From NCBI RefSeq assembly GCF_910596095.1, contig NC_056544.1:6898655-6962654 (forward strand): a stretch of DNA of 64,000 nucleotides, in the 5' to 3' direction. The notes beneath the pieces are model-generated. The model ran no database searches, was not told where the DNA came from, and worked only from the letters and a program-made list of their open reading frames with translations. This document shows positions 35,919 to 48,600 of the stretch, in pieces. Position 1 is the first letter of the stretch, and every line of letters begins with the position of its first letter. The DNA comes from Thunnus maccoyii. Taxonomy: Eukaryota > Chordata > Actinopteri > Scombriformes > Scombridae. A program made the position numbers and the translations under genes.

Positions 35919-37645
35919 ATGCTGGCGAAAACAGAGGAAAGGAAACCACAGAAAGGAGGAGAAAAGAAGAGGAGGCATCCTGGTGACAATGGCCAAGGAG
36001 GAGAGAAGAAGAGGAGGGGAGGTGAAGAAGGAGAAAAGGGTCAGGGAGACGGCAACAGGAAGCGCCTGGATGCTCTGAGTGTCGGCTATTTCCGCCGAGT
36101 TGGGGAAAGACTCAGTGAAGGCTTTGAAGATGATGAGGAGAGAGGTGAGAATGAATGTTTTTCACAAGATCTGCGCAAACTGAGCAATTTCAGTGAACGG
36201 AAATGACATGTGAACACACCTTTAGCCTTTTTACTTGGGCTTTAGTTGAACCTCAGAATGTTTTTCATTCCAAATGAATATATTGAAAACCTCTCTTTTA
36301 TTCTTTCTTTTTTTTAATTTTATTTTTTAGCATTTTTAATTGATTTTAAGTCATACTTTTGCCCATTTTAGGCTGTATGTTATTTAAGTGATGTTCTTGC
36401 ACAGGTGCTTGTGTTTAAACAGTATTTAAGATTTGAGAGTTATGGAGTCTTTTAATAAATTATAAAAAATGTGGAAAATCACACTTGTGTTCCTCAAGAT
36501 AAGGTAATGAAAAAAAGTTTTCCTCGTTTTGGTATTGGTATAGAAACTCAAGTATTTGCACTAGCATCAGATTATTTCTAATGATACCCAGCCCTACTTG
36601 TTACTGAACCTGAGCAATTTGTTACTTAAACTTGCATTTTTAGTCGTCACTGACTCAGACCTTTCAGTGCTGTCAAGTGTGAGTGGAGTCTTTTTTTGAA
36701 AGTCCAAAAAGATTAGGTTCAAATATTTAAAAGCTGTCCTAAATTGGTTTGACCGTCAGCTATGTAGAGCCGTAGTTTTAATGATGACACATCACCTGGA
36801 TTTTCACTGACACGTAGATTCAGATGTGACCATCCCCGGCATCGTTGGAGACCTTGAGATATTCATGGCTTCTTGTTGTCATATTATCCACACACTGATT
36901 TGACAGGATTCTGCTTATTGCAGGTTTATTGCACCATTTTACCTGAAATATTATAAGGTGGTGATGCAACCTCTCCATCTGTCCAGCTCCATTCTAGTTT
37001 TATTTTTATGTGGCTCCAACACTGTCAAAAAAAGCTTACTCTCTACTGACTCTTGCTGTATCCCTCTTCATCTCCTCTGTAGAGATGTTTGTGGAGAATG
37101 TCCTCACAGAAGTGAAAGGTAAAGCGAGCCTGGTGGCAATGGACCGCACAGGAAGTATCACTCTTCAGTACCTGCTCCCGCTCTCCAGTCTTGAGCAGGT
37201 TGCGGAGGTGCTGACTGAGCTGGGTGGAGAATCAGGGTCAGAGTTTATGGCGGTTTCTTGTGATCGGTGTGGCGGCCATGTAGTGGAGAGTGCGATCAGA
37301 CAGGCATCCCGGTGTATGGGTAAGTTTATCTCACTTCTGAGTGGAACACTGCTCATAATTTTCTGACAAGATTAATGTATGTAATGTTGTATTAAATTGG
37401 TGAAATCACCTAGACCTTTGCTTCCATCCTTTTTTTAGAATCATCAGAGAAGGAGCCATCTGCTACCACAGAAGAAGAAGAGGAGCGTGCTGGAGTGCTG
37501 GAGGCCCAGGTGTTGTCTTTAAGTCAGGTGGTGAGAGACAACACCGCAGACTTCATCAAACACGCTCACGGCTCACATGTGGTCCGCACACTTTTACACG
37601 TGCTAGCAGGCTGTCTCGGACCCCCCCGCACTGAGTCCCGTCCAG

Positions 37646-37681
<36 letters not shown>

Positions 37682-40600
37682 CGCACAAGTCAGAGCAACT
37701 ACAAATTTAAATCAAAAGGCCCTGTCCACTTTACCTGTCACTTTGCATCCATGTCATGTTTTCTCTTTTTTTTATTCTTCTTGTATTTTTTTCAAGGTGC
37801 AAAAGAACGCAACGTCGCTCCTCAGCTGACAGACTTCGATATTCCCACGTCGTTTTGGTACGAGCTGAAAAACCTCACCGAGACCTTGATGGAGAATATT
37901 AATTGTGAGTCATTTTTCATCAAACCCCATCACATGTACCCTCATCTAAGTTGTTGCCTGAGCAAAGTTTAGTCGTCTTGAAAGGTTAAAGGTATACTAT
38001 GCAGGATTTGTCGGTTGGTGTTTGTAAACACAACATTCAAAGTTAGCCCCTCCTCCTCAGCTCAACCAGAACGAGTGGAGCGGAGCAGGGGAGAGAGACG
38101 GAGACAGCAATGTCACCTGGTCACTTCGCCACGATTCCTGTCCTCACATTTGCTCACTGTCATTTGCTGCGGGGTACACAACCACTGCCCAAAGGTTGAC
38201 GCCAAGAAATGTCCTGAACAGCAAAATAATAAGAAAATATAGGCAGAGGGCAGATACATACACCACCACACACTTCCAGTGGGTCATAAGTGATGATTAT
38301 TTGAGTCTATACATTGTTTTTAGGAAAATCCTGCATATTATACCTTTAACTTTATTACTCAGGGAAGATTCTAGTATTGCAAAATAAAGGTTGTGTCAGT
38401 ATCTATTTTTTTTAACTTAATGAAAACGAGCAGGTGTGTAAATGTCTTCAGTTGATTGCTGTTGCCAGTTAATGACTGACTTTGAAGGTTACTGTAGTTC
38501 CATTATTTCAGGATTTCATTTTATTTTCAGTTCAGTTTGAGTTTTCTGAGCTCGAACATTTCTATTTGAGTTTTAATTTTTTAAACTAAATTCAGTTTTA
38601 TTTTTTTATTTTTTTCAACAAACGCTGTCAGCAGTGCTGCCTCCCTCTCTATGTACTCGACTGACTGCTCAGACATTTTTGTTGGCGCTGGATAAACATG
38701 CAATCCCATTAAATGCAAGTGAGGACTCAATGGAAAGTCAAAAGGGGAAGTGCTCAAGGGCGGCTTTACAGAGCAGAACGCCCTCCAGATTGTGTTTAGA
38801 ATTTCTATGATAACTCAACCTTTCACTTTGAATACCAAAACAAAATGATAATAGTTGATGAATAGCTTTGTGGCAAATGCACACAGCACAGAGCTACCTA
38901 AATTGCTTTTCTGCACAGTGACAGAGGGAAATGCTGTTTTGTTCATTTATTAAAACAAACACACAAAACAATAAAAAGTGTCTGGAGAGAGAGGCCACGC
39001 ATATGTCTCTGATACAGATCTAACTTTCTTTCTCTGTTTCAGTAAATGAACTTGTTTTGTTTGTTTGTTTGTTTTGAACAAAGAGATTATTTATAATTTA
39101 TAATTCTATACATTTACATAGCTCAGCCGTATCAGAAAATTAAAACCAAAACCAACAAAAAATACACAAAACATTTTTTTTTTCTTTTTCTTTTTTTAAA
39201 AAAGGGAACTATTCACAGTTCGGCAAACATACATAAAAATTATAAATCATGGCGTCCTGTACATCCACACAGAGGAGTCACCCAATAAAGATCAAATAAA
39301 TAAATGAAGAAAAAGTACACTACAAGAAACAAATGTTAATCTTAGCTAATTTCATATTTACGTCAGTACAGTTTCTTATCACGTTGGTAATCTATAATTA
39401 GCAATTACTGGAGCCCATCGGTTTAAGAACTTGTCAGTCTTTACTGACGGAGTTCTGCTGTTATTTTTTCCATTGAGTAAACCATCACTAACCTGTCTTT
39501 GCACTGATGTAGGGTGGGTGGCATAGGTTTGAACCAAGATAAAGTAATCATTTTTTTTTTTGCCACCAATAGAAGAATATTCAGCAAGTATGCCTTTCTG
39601 CTCCATCGGGGATTGCTCCTGTAGTTCTAAAATACCTCAGTTTTAATTTCCAGTTGAATTCTTTCCATAGTGGGCTGCTAGTTAATTAATGTCTCCCCTC
39701 ACACACATTTTCCCATGTTTCATCCTCAATAATAACATTCATCTCCAGCTCCCACTTTTCTTTTACATGCAGAGTCTTCCCTGACATATGTAATTGCAGA
39801 CATTTATATATTTGTGACACAATTTTTGTACTACTTTTTGCTTCTGTAATCTTTATCCAGAAACATTCTATGGGTTTTGGTGGCTGTTTAATGATGTTCC
39901 ATTCGTTATGTAACATTAAATAACTTCTCAGTTGTAAATATCTGTAAAAAATCTTTAGAGCTTAGACCAAATTTATCTCGTAGTTGTTTAAATGTTTTTA
40001 AAGTGACCCCCTCAAACATTTGATCTGTTGTAATATGTCCTTTATTTGCCCACTCCCTAAACCCTGTGTCTGTTTTACCAGGCAGAAAATCCACATTCTT
40101 TGCAATCTGTGTTGCTCTTGATATTGTTAAGGGTGCTTCCACCTTTTTTTCTCACCAGTGACCAAACTTCCTGGGTGCAATTCATCCATTAATGTTTTAT
40201 CTGACTTTTTTGCCCCAGAAAAGGCAGTGTCTCAAGAGGCACTAGTAGGCAGCCAATTCGTCTCCACATAGCCATTCAACCATTCCACGAAGTTGTGCTG
40301 CCCAGTAATATAATTTCAAATTGGGAAGATTAAGGCCTCCTTGATTTTTTGGATAATTTAAACCTTAGTCTTTAACCTTCTGTGATCATTACGCTCCATT
40401 GGAAAGGGTGTAAAACATGTTGAAGATTAACTATTATAGTTTTTTTTTTTTGCGATTGGTTACGTCTGTGGTTCAATATCTTCAAAACTCTTCACACAGT
40501 TAACTTTACCAACACACTGCTGAGCACAGCAGTTCATTTTACTCATAAAAGCAAATCCTTCCAGCAGACGCTAGCACACAATTCATGTGTTCATCAGAAC

Positions 40601-43600
40601 ACACTGAGATAAAAAACCACTAACAACAGGCAACATGTGATGATCTTTTTATGGCAACTTTTGAAGTAGTAAATCACTTTGTGATCTCTAGTGTATATGT
40701 TGTCTTTTAATTATTGATAGTGTAAGAAATGTTTATATTGTGTTAACAAGCATTTTGTTACAGAGTGTAGTACAGTGTATTCCACAGGAGCGAGTCATAG
40801 AAATGCAGCAGTAAAGGTTTCAATGGGCTTTATTTTTAACAATTTCTGAATATAGGTTGAATATAGACTTATATCAGTGTGGTTATGATTTGGCAATTTG
40901 CTGTCAGTATGGATACATGCTAGTTTTTGAACATAATCTGAAGAGTTCTGTTGGGTTCAGCGGTTTTGTTGGTTGTTTGAGTGAGAAAAGTATTCAGGAA
41001 ATTGAAGGCTGTCATCATTGGATTCTTTTTGTTTGTCATAAAAAAAACTAACTGTAAGATTTTAAAATTCTGTTAAAATCAGAGACTAAATGCTCTGTGT
41101 GAATACGAGGAGTAATGAGGGCTCTTTTTTGTCAAAGGTTTTTCTGCTTTTGCTCATGTATTACCTGAAAAAAAGGGTAATACAAAAAAATACAAAAAAA
41201 GGGAAATTACTCAATCATCTGTTTTTATTTTTATAGTTTTTTTTTTTTGGTTTAAATGTTTAACCTGAAGGAGTAAATGGTGTTATTTCCAGGTTTTAGC
41301 TTAAATGGTTTATGTGTTAAACAGTGGGCGTCCTCTTTAGTGTTGATTGTGTCTGTGAAAGCTCTTAATGCTGTTTAGCTAAATCCTTTAATGTAAATCC
41401 ATTAAGCTGAAATATACATCTGAAAAATAGTCTGTTTAAAAAAAAAAAAAAAATGGGGCTGAAAGTATGAAGTCTTTTTCTCTTCCCTTGTGTCTCTTTC
41501 CTTTCCTAGTAAGTGTCACTGACGCTGTTGCCAGTGCAGTGTTCCAGACTATGTTGACTGTGTGTCACAGAAAACGGCCCAAACTCTGCAAACAGCTCCT
41601 GAAAGGCATCACAGAGTATCTGACAAGTCGCAGTGCTGCTCCGGGAGTTAGGTCAGAGACGACTCTTGTTCTATTTGACTTTTATCCAATGAGTCACTGA
41701 ATTAAGGACTTAAATGGCATGAAATGACACTGGGTTTTGTTTTTGCTTCCTCTTTAGTCCACTTCTGGTTTTTCTCAAGGACCAGGCCTCCAGTCACCTC
41801 ATTGAGATGATCATACAGCTATCCCACAAGGCTCTGCTCCGAGACCTCTACAAGAACCACCTCAAGGGTCAGCTGGTCGACCTGGCCCTCCATCCGATCG
41901 CCAACTTCCCTGTACAGAGGCTAGTTGTAGCCTCAGCCAAATATAAAATGGTAGGTTGAAACGTGAAGAGAAACGTCAGGGTTTCTCATTGGAGGGATAA
42001 CTCCATTTTTCTCTCTTTTTCTCTTAATAGTTCCTGAAGTTGTTCGATGAGCTACTCCAAGGTGTGGAGGCCATCTTGGCCGCAGGTCACATGGGTGTGA
42101 TCGTGCAGATGGCAGAGAGCTGTGCGGAAAGTGGAGAGAAACAGGATGATTTGATGCAGTGCCTCCTACATGTAAGACTTAAATCAATGTACACTTGCTT
42201 CTGTTTCTCTGTCTTTATGACTGAGATCGAACACTCATGACAAACAGCAATAAAACTGCTTGATTTATGGAATCGGTGCTGTTGTGTTATCTCAGGCTTT
42301 CCACTGCGCAGAACCTGGCTCTCGACACACCAGCTGCCTTCCTCTCTTCATGTCCCTGCTCACTTACGAGGTGTATTACCACTCTGACACAGCAGAGGGC
42401 AGCATAGAGACACAGGTAAACAGCTGAGAGCAGCCTGATCAAATCATTTGTGGTTGGATTTTTGTTGTAGTCTTGACATTTCAACTTAATTAGCACAAAC
42501 CTGCTCCACAAATGACAGCAAACCACACCGATGTTGAATAAATTCTGGAGACACAGTGGGGTACAGTTCTGGTTTTCTTGATCATTTCTAGGTCCCGCTG
42601 TCCTCCATCTGTTACCACGGCTCTCGGCTGGTCCAGGCGCTGGCCAAGTTCAAGGAGCGCTCACTCCTTCTCAGCAGTCTGCGCACTCTGACCCCTGCTG
42701 ACCTTCTGACGCTGGCCTCTGACCCCTCGGGCAGCCACGTCCTCCAGGCCCTCATCACTACATCCAGCGACAAGGGCAGAGGCAAGATCCTCAAGAGGCT
42801 GGAGGTACGAGTACAGGGGCATTTGTATAGCATTATGCAGTACCAGTTATAAGTTTGGACACACTTTCTCCTTCAAGATATGTGTCGAAACTTTTGACTG
42901 GTACTGTATAACAGGAGGCTAGTTAGTGATGGACATTTTGCACTAATTACTCCTGTCTGAGTAACATTAAAAAAAACTACAATGCTGAACTGTTATTTTA
43001 CTTAACAACAACAGCTTGGAGCCACAGATGGGTTAGGGAGGACAGAAAGCATTGACAGATGGACTAACACATAGTTTTGTTCCTTTAATGGGATTTGTTG
43101 ACAAAAGCAAAAATACAGCCAGCCTTGTAAATTAAAGGGTAAAGGTGAGGACCTGTTTTGTTTCTTCTTGTGAGGACTGCCAGTGGTTTCGCACTGCACC
43201 ATTGATCAGCTGGCGGTGACGCAGCGAAACATACAGCAGTGTGTCAGTAAAGGCAGTTAAGAAGAAGACTGTTAGTAAGTAAACATGGATGTAGACAATG
43301 CAGGTTTCAAACTTTGAAGAAAGATCAGTTTTTCAAATCTTCTCTTTCTCTTTGACGCAGCTCAGTCAAAGACAAAGGTAGATAAATATAAGAATAACAA
43401 AGTAAAAACAGTAAAAACATCACAGTAAAATAAGTTATGACATCAATACTGTTGGAAGAGAGGTTTAGGTGTGCATAATGTGAATTCAACACATTATGAA
43501 CCTCAAGGATACACACTATACATTGGTTGCTCACCAGTCACCAGGGCACCTGGTGACTGGTGGTGAGCTTTGCTATTGCTACTTTTTGTGTGATTGAATT

Positions 43601-44638
43601 TCACATAAATGGTTTCAGTCCACCGTGATAAGACAGACTGCAGTTCTGATCGAAATGCTGCTGCTTAATGGAACAATTGGATTTTTTTTTGCAGAGGTAT
43701 CAGAGTAGTATTGACATTTTGGTATTTATCACCTCAGCCAGAAGTAGCCACATATAGAATTGTAAGATGCTGCAACAGACTTTTACTCCCATGATGTCCT
43801 TGCAGTTGATAAAATAATCTTACCACAAAGTCAATTTAATAGCTGTTGTAGAGCTTTCGCTCTTATCACACAATCTTCCTCAGCAGATGAAGCTGCCCAG
43901 CTGTCATGTAATTGTAGATGTTCGATTTCTGTTTTTCTAAGCGTTGTAAGGACTTCTTGTTAATGTTGTCTTGAAAAGTTGAGATTAAAGTCCACTTATC
44001 TATGATTATCCTGTATATGTCATCCATGATAACTGAGCAACATCTGCTGAGAAAGATTGCTTGATATGATTGAAAGGTCCAGAACAGCTACTGATGGACC
44101 TTGTGGGGAAATTGTTTCAACTGCTGTTTCAGAGGTCTAGAATGAACTTTCTTTATTTTTATATATATATATTTTTATTGTCATTGCTCCTATGAATTCT
44201 CTTTCCATGCATCATCTCTCTTTCTCCATCTCACCATCTGTCTTTCCAGGGTCAATATGTTCAAATGGCCTGCTCCAGGTTGGGCAGTCGGGTCCTAGAA
44301 GCCATATGGAACAGTGCTTCTGTCAGTCAGAGGCAAAACATTGCACAGGAACTAGGTAATATGAATTGAGTCTGATTTTTTTTTAAAAGGGTGGCAAGGC
44401 GAATATTTTTTTTTTACAGAATTGTTTTTGCACATGTCCTTTCTTATTCATGACTTCCTTTCCTATCTCTCCTTCCTCTCCAGTGCCGAGTGAAAGCCAG
44501 CTGAGGTCAGATCAGTTTGCGCGCCACGTATGGGCCAAATTTGCTCTCTCACATTTCATACACAGACGAGCCCACTGGCAGGAAATACAGACTGGAGAGT
44601 CCAAAAAGCGGAAGCTTTTCAGTGACATTCTTGAGTGA
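35919..44638 (+). CDS. nop9: NOP9, Pumilio-like nucleolar RNA-binding protein
   Basis: Pumilio-repeat nucleolar protein needed in yeast for 18S rRNA maturation, where it binds pre-rRNA near the ITS1 site. Eleven exons: 35919-36144, 37083-37319, 37439-37645, 37797-37904, 41510-41651, 41758-41950, 42031-42171, 42296-42415, 42592-42804, 44250-44355 and 44484-44638, all in frame, 615 residues (human 636). The N-terminus is strongly basic, with EKKRR blocks at about residues 15-33 and GNRKR at 45-49, a likely nucleolar signal. The family GYFRR follows at 56-60. Pumilio-like repeat motifs shared with human NOP9 include DRTGS, HGSHVVRTLL, HPIANFPVQRL, HCAEPGSRHT, YEVYY, PSGSHVLQAL, GSRVLEAIWN and the tail KKRKLFSDILE. 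An acidic EEEEE run opens exon 3. Intron 4 (3.6 kb) holds a TTAA-flanked MITE and an L1 fragment. Poly(A) hexamer AATAAA is at 44695-44700. Confidence 0.96.
37647..37681. repeat. (CA)n microsatellite at the nop9 exon 3 donor
   Basis: The donor GTACAC at 37646 leads directly into about 17 CA units, so the repeat is the first intron sequence after the splice site. Confidence 0.95.
37986..38349. mobile_element. TTAA-flanked MITE in nop9 intron 4
   Basis: Left end AGGTATACTATGCAGGATTT (37990-38009) and right end AAAATCCTGCATATTATACCT (ending 38345) are inverted repeats. Both are flanked by TTAA (37986-37989 and 38346-38349). TTAA flanks suggest a piggyBac-type insertion, although TTAA could instead be part of the terminal repeat, and the ends lack the usual CCC start. 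About 355 bp, no ORF. Confidence 0.75.
39360..40390 (-). mobile_element. L1-like LINE fragment (ORF2 C-terminus), antisense to nop9
   Basis: Minus-strand frames carry the L1 ORF2 C-terminal signature GGLNLPNLKLYYWAAQLR near 40330-40270, interrupted by stops. They continue into frames with FREWANKGHITTDQMF, TFKQLRDKFGL and W-rich segments, ending with APVIANYRL near 39400. Broken by frameshifts and stops; a dead, 5'-truncated insertion in nop9 intron 4. Confidence 0.78.
40391..41509 (+). other. nop9 intron 4, right part
   Basis: AT-rich with several poly(T)/poly(A) runs (for example 41436-41453). No exon-like block before the acceptor at 41508-41509. Confidence 0.5.
42838..42906. mobile_element. 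69-bp palindromic Tc1 remnant (TIR to TIR)
   Basis: cagtaccagttataagtttgg at 42838 and gaaacttttgactggtactg ending at 42906 are inverse copies of the classic fish Tc1 terminus. Almost nothing lies between them. TA follows at 42907-42908; the left flank reads TG. It starts 33 nt after the nop9 exon 9 donor. Confidence 0.8.
43830..44130. repeat. Dispersed repeat, copy 1 (nop9 intron 9)
   Basis: Contains agctttcgctcttatcacacaatcttcctcagcagatgaagctg, which matches in reverse complement the segment gctgaagactgtgtgatagagctgaagc near 53840-53885. It ends in aggtccagaacagctactgatggacc. Noncoding. Confidence 0.45.
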
Positions 44639-44694
44639 AAAATATATTTGTACAATCTTTTAATGTTTTTTTTTCATATAATTGGACAAAACAT

Positions 44695-44700
44695 AATAAA
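44695..44700 (+). terminator. nop9 poly(A) signal AATAAA
   Basis: Canonical hexamer 57 nt after the nop9 stop codon, giving a very short 3' UTR. Confidence 0.7.
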
Positions 44701-45084
44701 AAAGAAAATGTTCCTTATTTGTGTGCAGAATTTAATGGATAATATCTTAAGTATGGCGATGTCAGTCATTCAGTTATTTACAGTAGTTCTGATCACATTT
44801 GTTTTATTGGATGTACATGTAAGGAGCAGTTTGGCCTCTAGGGGCTGCTAGCAGAACATTTATACTCACACTCTTGTTTTCCCCAAGGTCCAGCTTTTCA
44901 AATGAGCAGAGTGACACTAGCTCAAATTTGTAAACATACAGGCAATTAGAAAAACTCTGTACCAATGACAAACAGCTGACACTACATCTTTTTTTAAATC
45001 TTATTTTTAGTGTGATATTTGATTTTTATGCTTCTGCACCAGCAGCAACCGTGGCCAGAAGCTTTATGTTTTCAGGTTGTCTGT

Positions 45085-45640
45085 CTTTCCATCCGTCCGT
45101 CCCGTCCGTTCTCATGAATATGACCTGGAGGGAATTTCATTACATTTGGCACATCAAACATCCACTTGGACTCAAGGACATTTTGGACATAACTCAAGAA
45201 TTCATAAGCTGATTATGACAAAGTTTCACACAAATGTTTAATAGGATAAAATGATAAAGTGATGAGATTTTATATCCAAAAAGTCAAACGTCAATTTCAC
45301 TGTGACATCATAATGTTCTGCAAAAACACTTTATTGACCATTATTCAACGCCATAACTCAGGAACAGAAGGGGAGATTGTGACCATATTTCACATTTGGA
45401 TACTGAATTAGTGACACTAATATTTGGTGGCCACCTTGACACTGTGGTGATTGTACAGATCTTCTGTACTGCTGCGCTCTTCAATGTGTGTGAAGCATCC
45501 ATGTTTTAGAATTTGTAGCTTTTTTTGCACCAACATCCATATCTGAAGCTTTGTCTACTGTCATGGCTTCAACTTTGTGTTTTGTCAGAATCAGCTTTAT
45601 TGGCAGCATGTGAACACATATAAGGAAAATACTCTTAATA
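45085..45640 (-). repeat. Dispersed teleost repeat, copy 2 (inverted relative to 10388-11140)
   Basis: Read on the minus strand it reproduces the copy at 10388-11140 in order: gctgattctgacaaaacac, gtggatgcttcacacac, the provision of tcactaa-attcagtatcc, a tgacatcataatgttctgc block in reverse, and aatgaaattccctccagg. It has only one of the two internal tandem units. Confidence 0.75.
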
Positions 45641-48600
45641 CCTTTTATTAAATTCCTTCAATTCCTTTACTACAAATATGAGTCTAGACAGACATGGATG
45701 TAAACTGCAACTTGACTGGTTAGCGAAGGCATAAAACTGAGATGGTATTTCTAGTTTTTTCTCCACTGATATTATGGAATATTAATCACAATAACAAAGT
45801 GAAAAAAGTATATATGTATATAGGCATACATATGTAGCAGTTTTGGTATATTTCAAAAGTTTGGAGGAAAAAAAACAGCACCATTTAAAGGAAGACTCCA
45901 CATCTCAGAAAAAATGTTTGATTCTATAATTGATTTCTCTGTTTCTCTGTATGTCATAATTCCTTAATGGAAGCACAAACAAATTCAGGATGATAGAAGT
46001 CCTTTTCTGCCTCAGCTATGAGCACTTTTTGTCACAAGCCTGTTGGAGACACATTAGCTTAGTCACAGAGGAGAATATTGATTGTAAATTGATTGGAAGG
46101 CCTTTATCTTGGCAGATGTCTCTAAGTGGAGAAGAAGCACGTGGCTAAGAAGCCACACTGAAAGACAGCATTTGTTGTCAGTGTGGAAACAACAACAAAG
46201 AGCATCATACACCTAGGTAAGAAATACACTGTCATTCATTACCAGTGTGATTTGGCCACAGAATTTTCCCCAAAATCTCCCTTTATCTCAGGTATAGACT
46301 TATTACATTATTTCAAACCAAGTTGACCAAAAAAAACCCCACATTTATTCATATTTTGTTCCAAGATCTTAAAAAATAGTCACATACTTTATGTGTGAGG
46401 CAGAAGAATAGAAAGCGTACTTCATTGTAATTCAGTCCACAACAGTAGTCTTGTTATAAATACTACCTTTTCTGACACTGTTCACACTGTGTCAGAGTTC
46501 TCTGGTGGTGTTAATTCAACTCGGTGGTCATTTTGAAGCTGTAGGTAGTTTTATTGGATTACTTTATAATGCAAATTGCTTCTAGTGTTTTTGCCCTTCC
46601 ACATAGTATGTAAATGAAGTGGGTAAAATATTAGAAACATCTTTCAACATAATGCAGTACAATACAGTCACACCAAAGTGCAGTCTCAAAATGTCCAATA
46701 TAATTAAGTACACACACACACACACGAAGCAGTGTTTATTGCAGAGCTACTGGTACATTGCATTGCATTACATCATACTACATTGCATTGCATTACATAT
46801 TTTTCTGGTCACTCAGTATATAGTGTATACACACCCATCACAAAAGCTTACAGAAGAGCAATTTTAAACAACATTATTTGTCATTGTGGTGTTCTGTATT
46901 TAGGATCAATTCACTCAGATCAGGAAAAAAACTAGTTGTAACAGTTTCACTCCACCAACCACCAATGGTCACCTCCCTCAACCATGGTGTGTCTTGTGCT
47001 AAAACTTTTGGCTGAAAACATGGGTAGTTGTGCAGGTGACTTGAGAGAAAGCGCCATTTAAATGTCTTTACCTTGTAACTGAATCTCTGTGGTTTGGAGC
47101 TCTGTTCCGTACCTTACCTTGGCTGTTCATAACATGAAATGCAGTGTCCTATGCATTTAAACCTCTAGGGACCAGACCCCTGGTCCACAGGCCTTTACTG
47201 GACCACTGAACATTTGTGATCAGGCCACAAGGAAATTGTATGATTTGGCTAATTATTAGGCATACTTATAGGTACCTCATCCTCTTCGTTTCTCTATCTG
47301 CACGGGCTTTGTCCCAATTACTGTTGCAACCAGCTAGCTAACATGAGTAAAAACAACATGAGAACTTCTTCAGTGGTGAAATCATTTGTTTGTGATGATA
47401 TTAATACCTCATGGGGACACCTGATTTAAGGGAGGAGTTAGACATTTTGATAAATAATCTCATTCGCTTTCTTCCAGAGAGTTAGAGGACAAGCTGGAAC
47501 CAGGAGAAGCTTGTTCCCTGTTGACAGAGCCAGGCTAGTTGTTTCCCCCTGCTTTCAGTCTTTATAGTAAGCTAAGCTAATACCTCCTCCTGGCTTCAGC
47601 TTTTTATTTAACCAACAAACGAGAGAGGTATTGATCTTTCCATCAAACTGTCTGCAAGACTTAGCATATTTCCCACAATGTTGAACTATTCCTTTGAACT
47701 ATTCCTTTGAATATATCAGTTGTTCACTAGGTCCTGGCATGTCTTTGCAGTATTACACTATAAGAACACAGTTTTACGTGATTCATAGCACAGTATCCAA
47801 CAGTTTCCCCATTACACCCATGTAGCCCAATGTTGAGATCAATACTAATCTCATGTAGGCATCTTATTATAGTCTTGCTGGATTTGCAGAACACATGGCT
47901 TTGCTCTCACCTTTTGACCTGCTATTAATCCACATTACTGAGGGGCACACTGTATGAGGAATTCAGATCTAAATAAGGCTGATTTGCGCCTTCTTTTTCA
48001 ACCCACTATTACAGTCACTTGGCCTGATGTTTCACTCTGGGCTTCTTGCTTTGACGAAACCAGTTTTAATTACATGTGCTTCATTCCGAGTGAGACTGGT
48101 CTGACTTACTCTCGCTTCCTTTGTTGTTTGGTTATTATAGCTCTGTGCATGTATAATCAGCTCTGTGCACTTGGGAGACAAAGCAGAGGAACAATGACCT
48201 TTGGGGTACAATGAGGCATTGCTCCTTGAAAACAAATGACATGGAATCCCCGGGGATTCAGACACACTTCCTTCAGTGCCATTGGGCGTTTGGCCACACC
48301 GGTGTTTGCAGTCACTGCAGACTTCACATTCCCTAGTCTATCCCCAATTGCACTCCACAGACCATTTCCAATATTACCTCCTAGCTAATATGCCTACACC
48401 CACACCTCAGGAAAATATGCATCTCATTAGTTATGCACAGTGCTCACTGAAAATAGTCTTTCTTTGGTGCAAAGTGAGGAGTAAGTTCGACAGGCTTTCA
48501 GTGGCACACAGTAGGTGGTTTTCCGTCTTTTAAGCTCCCTCTGTCTTCCCTGCTCTCGAGAAGTATTCTTTTGCCGAAAAATCACAGTAAATGCCCACTG

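Noticed and set aside
35919..36206. nop9 exon 1 read through as a 95-residue stand-alone protein
   Set aside because: A GTGAGA donor after residue 75 joins in frame with the exon at 37083, giving the conserved NOP9 sequence; the extra residues are intronic.
46707..46800. Possible CRISPR-like or structured repeat of cattgcatt units
   Set aside because: Just a short degenerate attgc microsatellite next to a CA repeat; no spacers of constant length.
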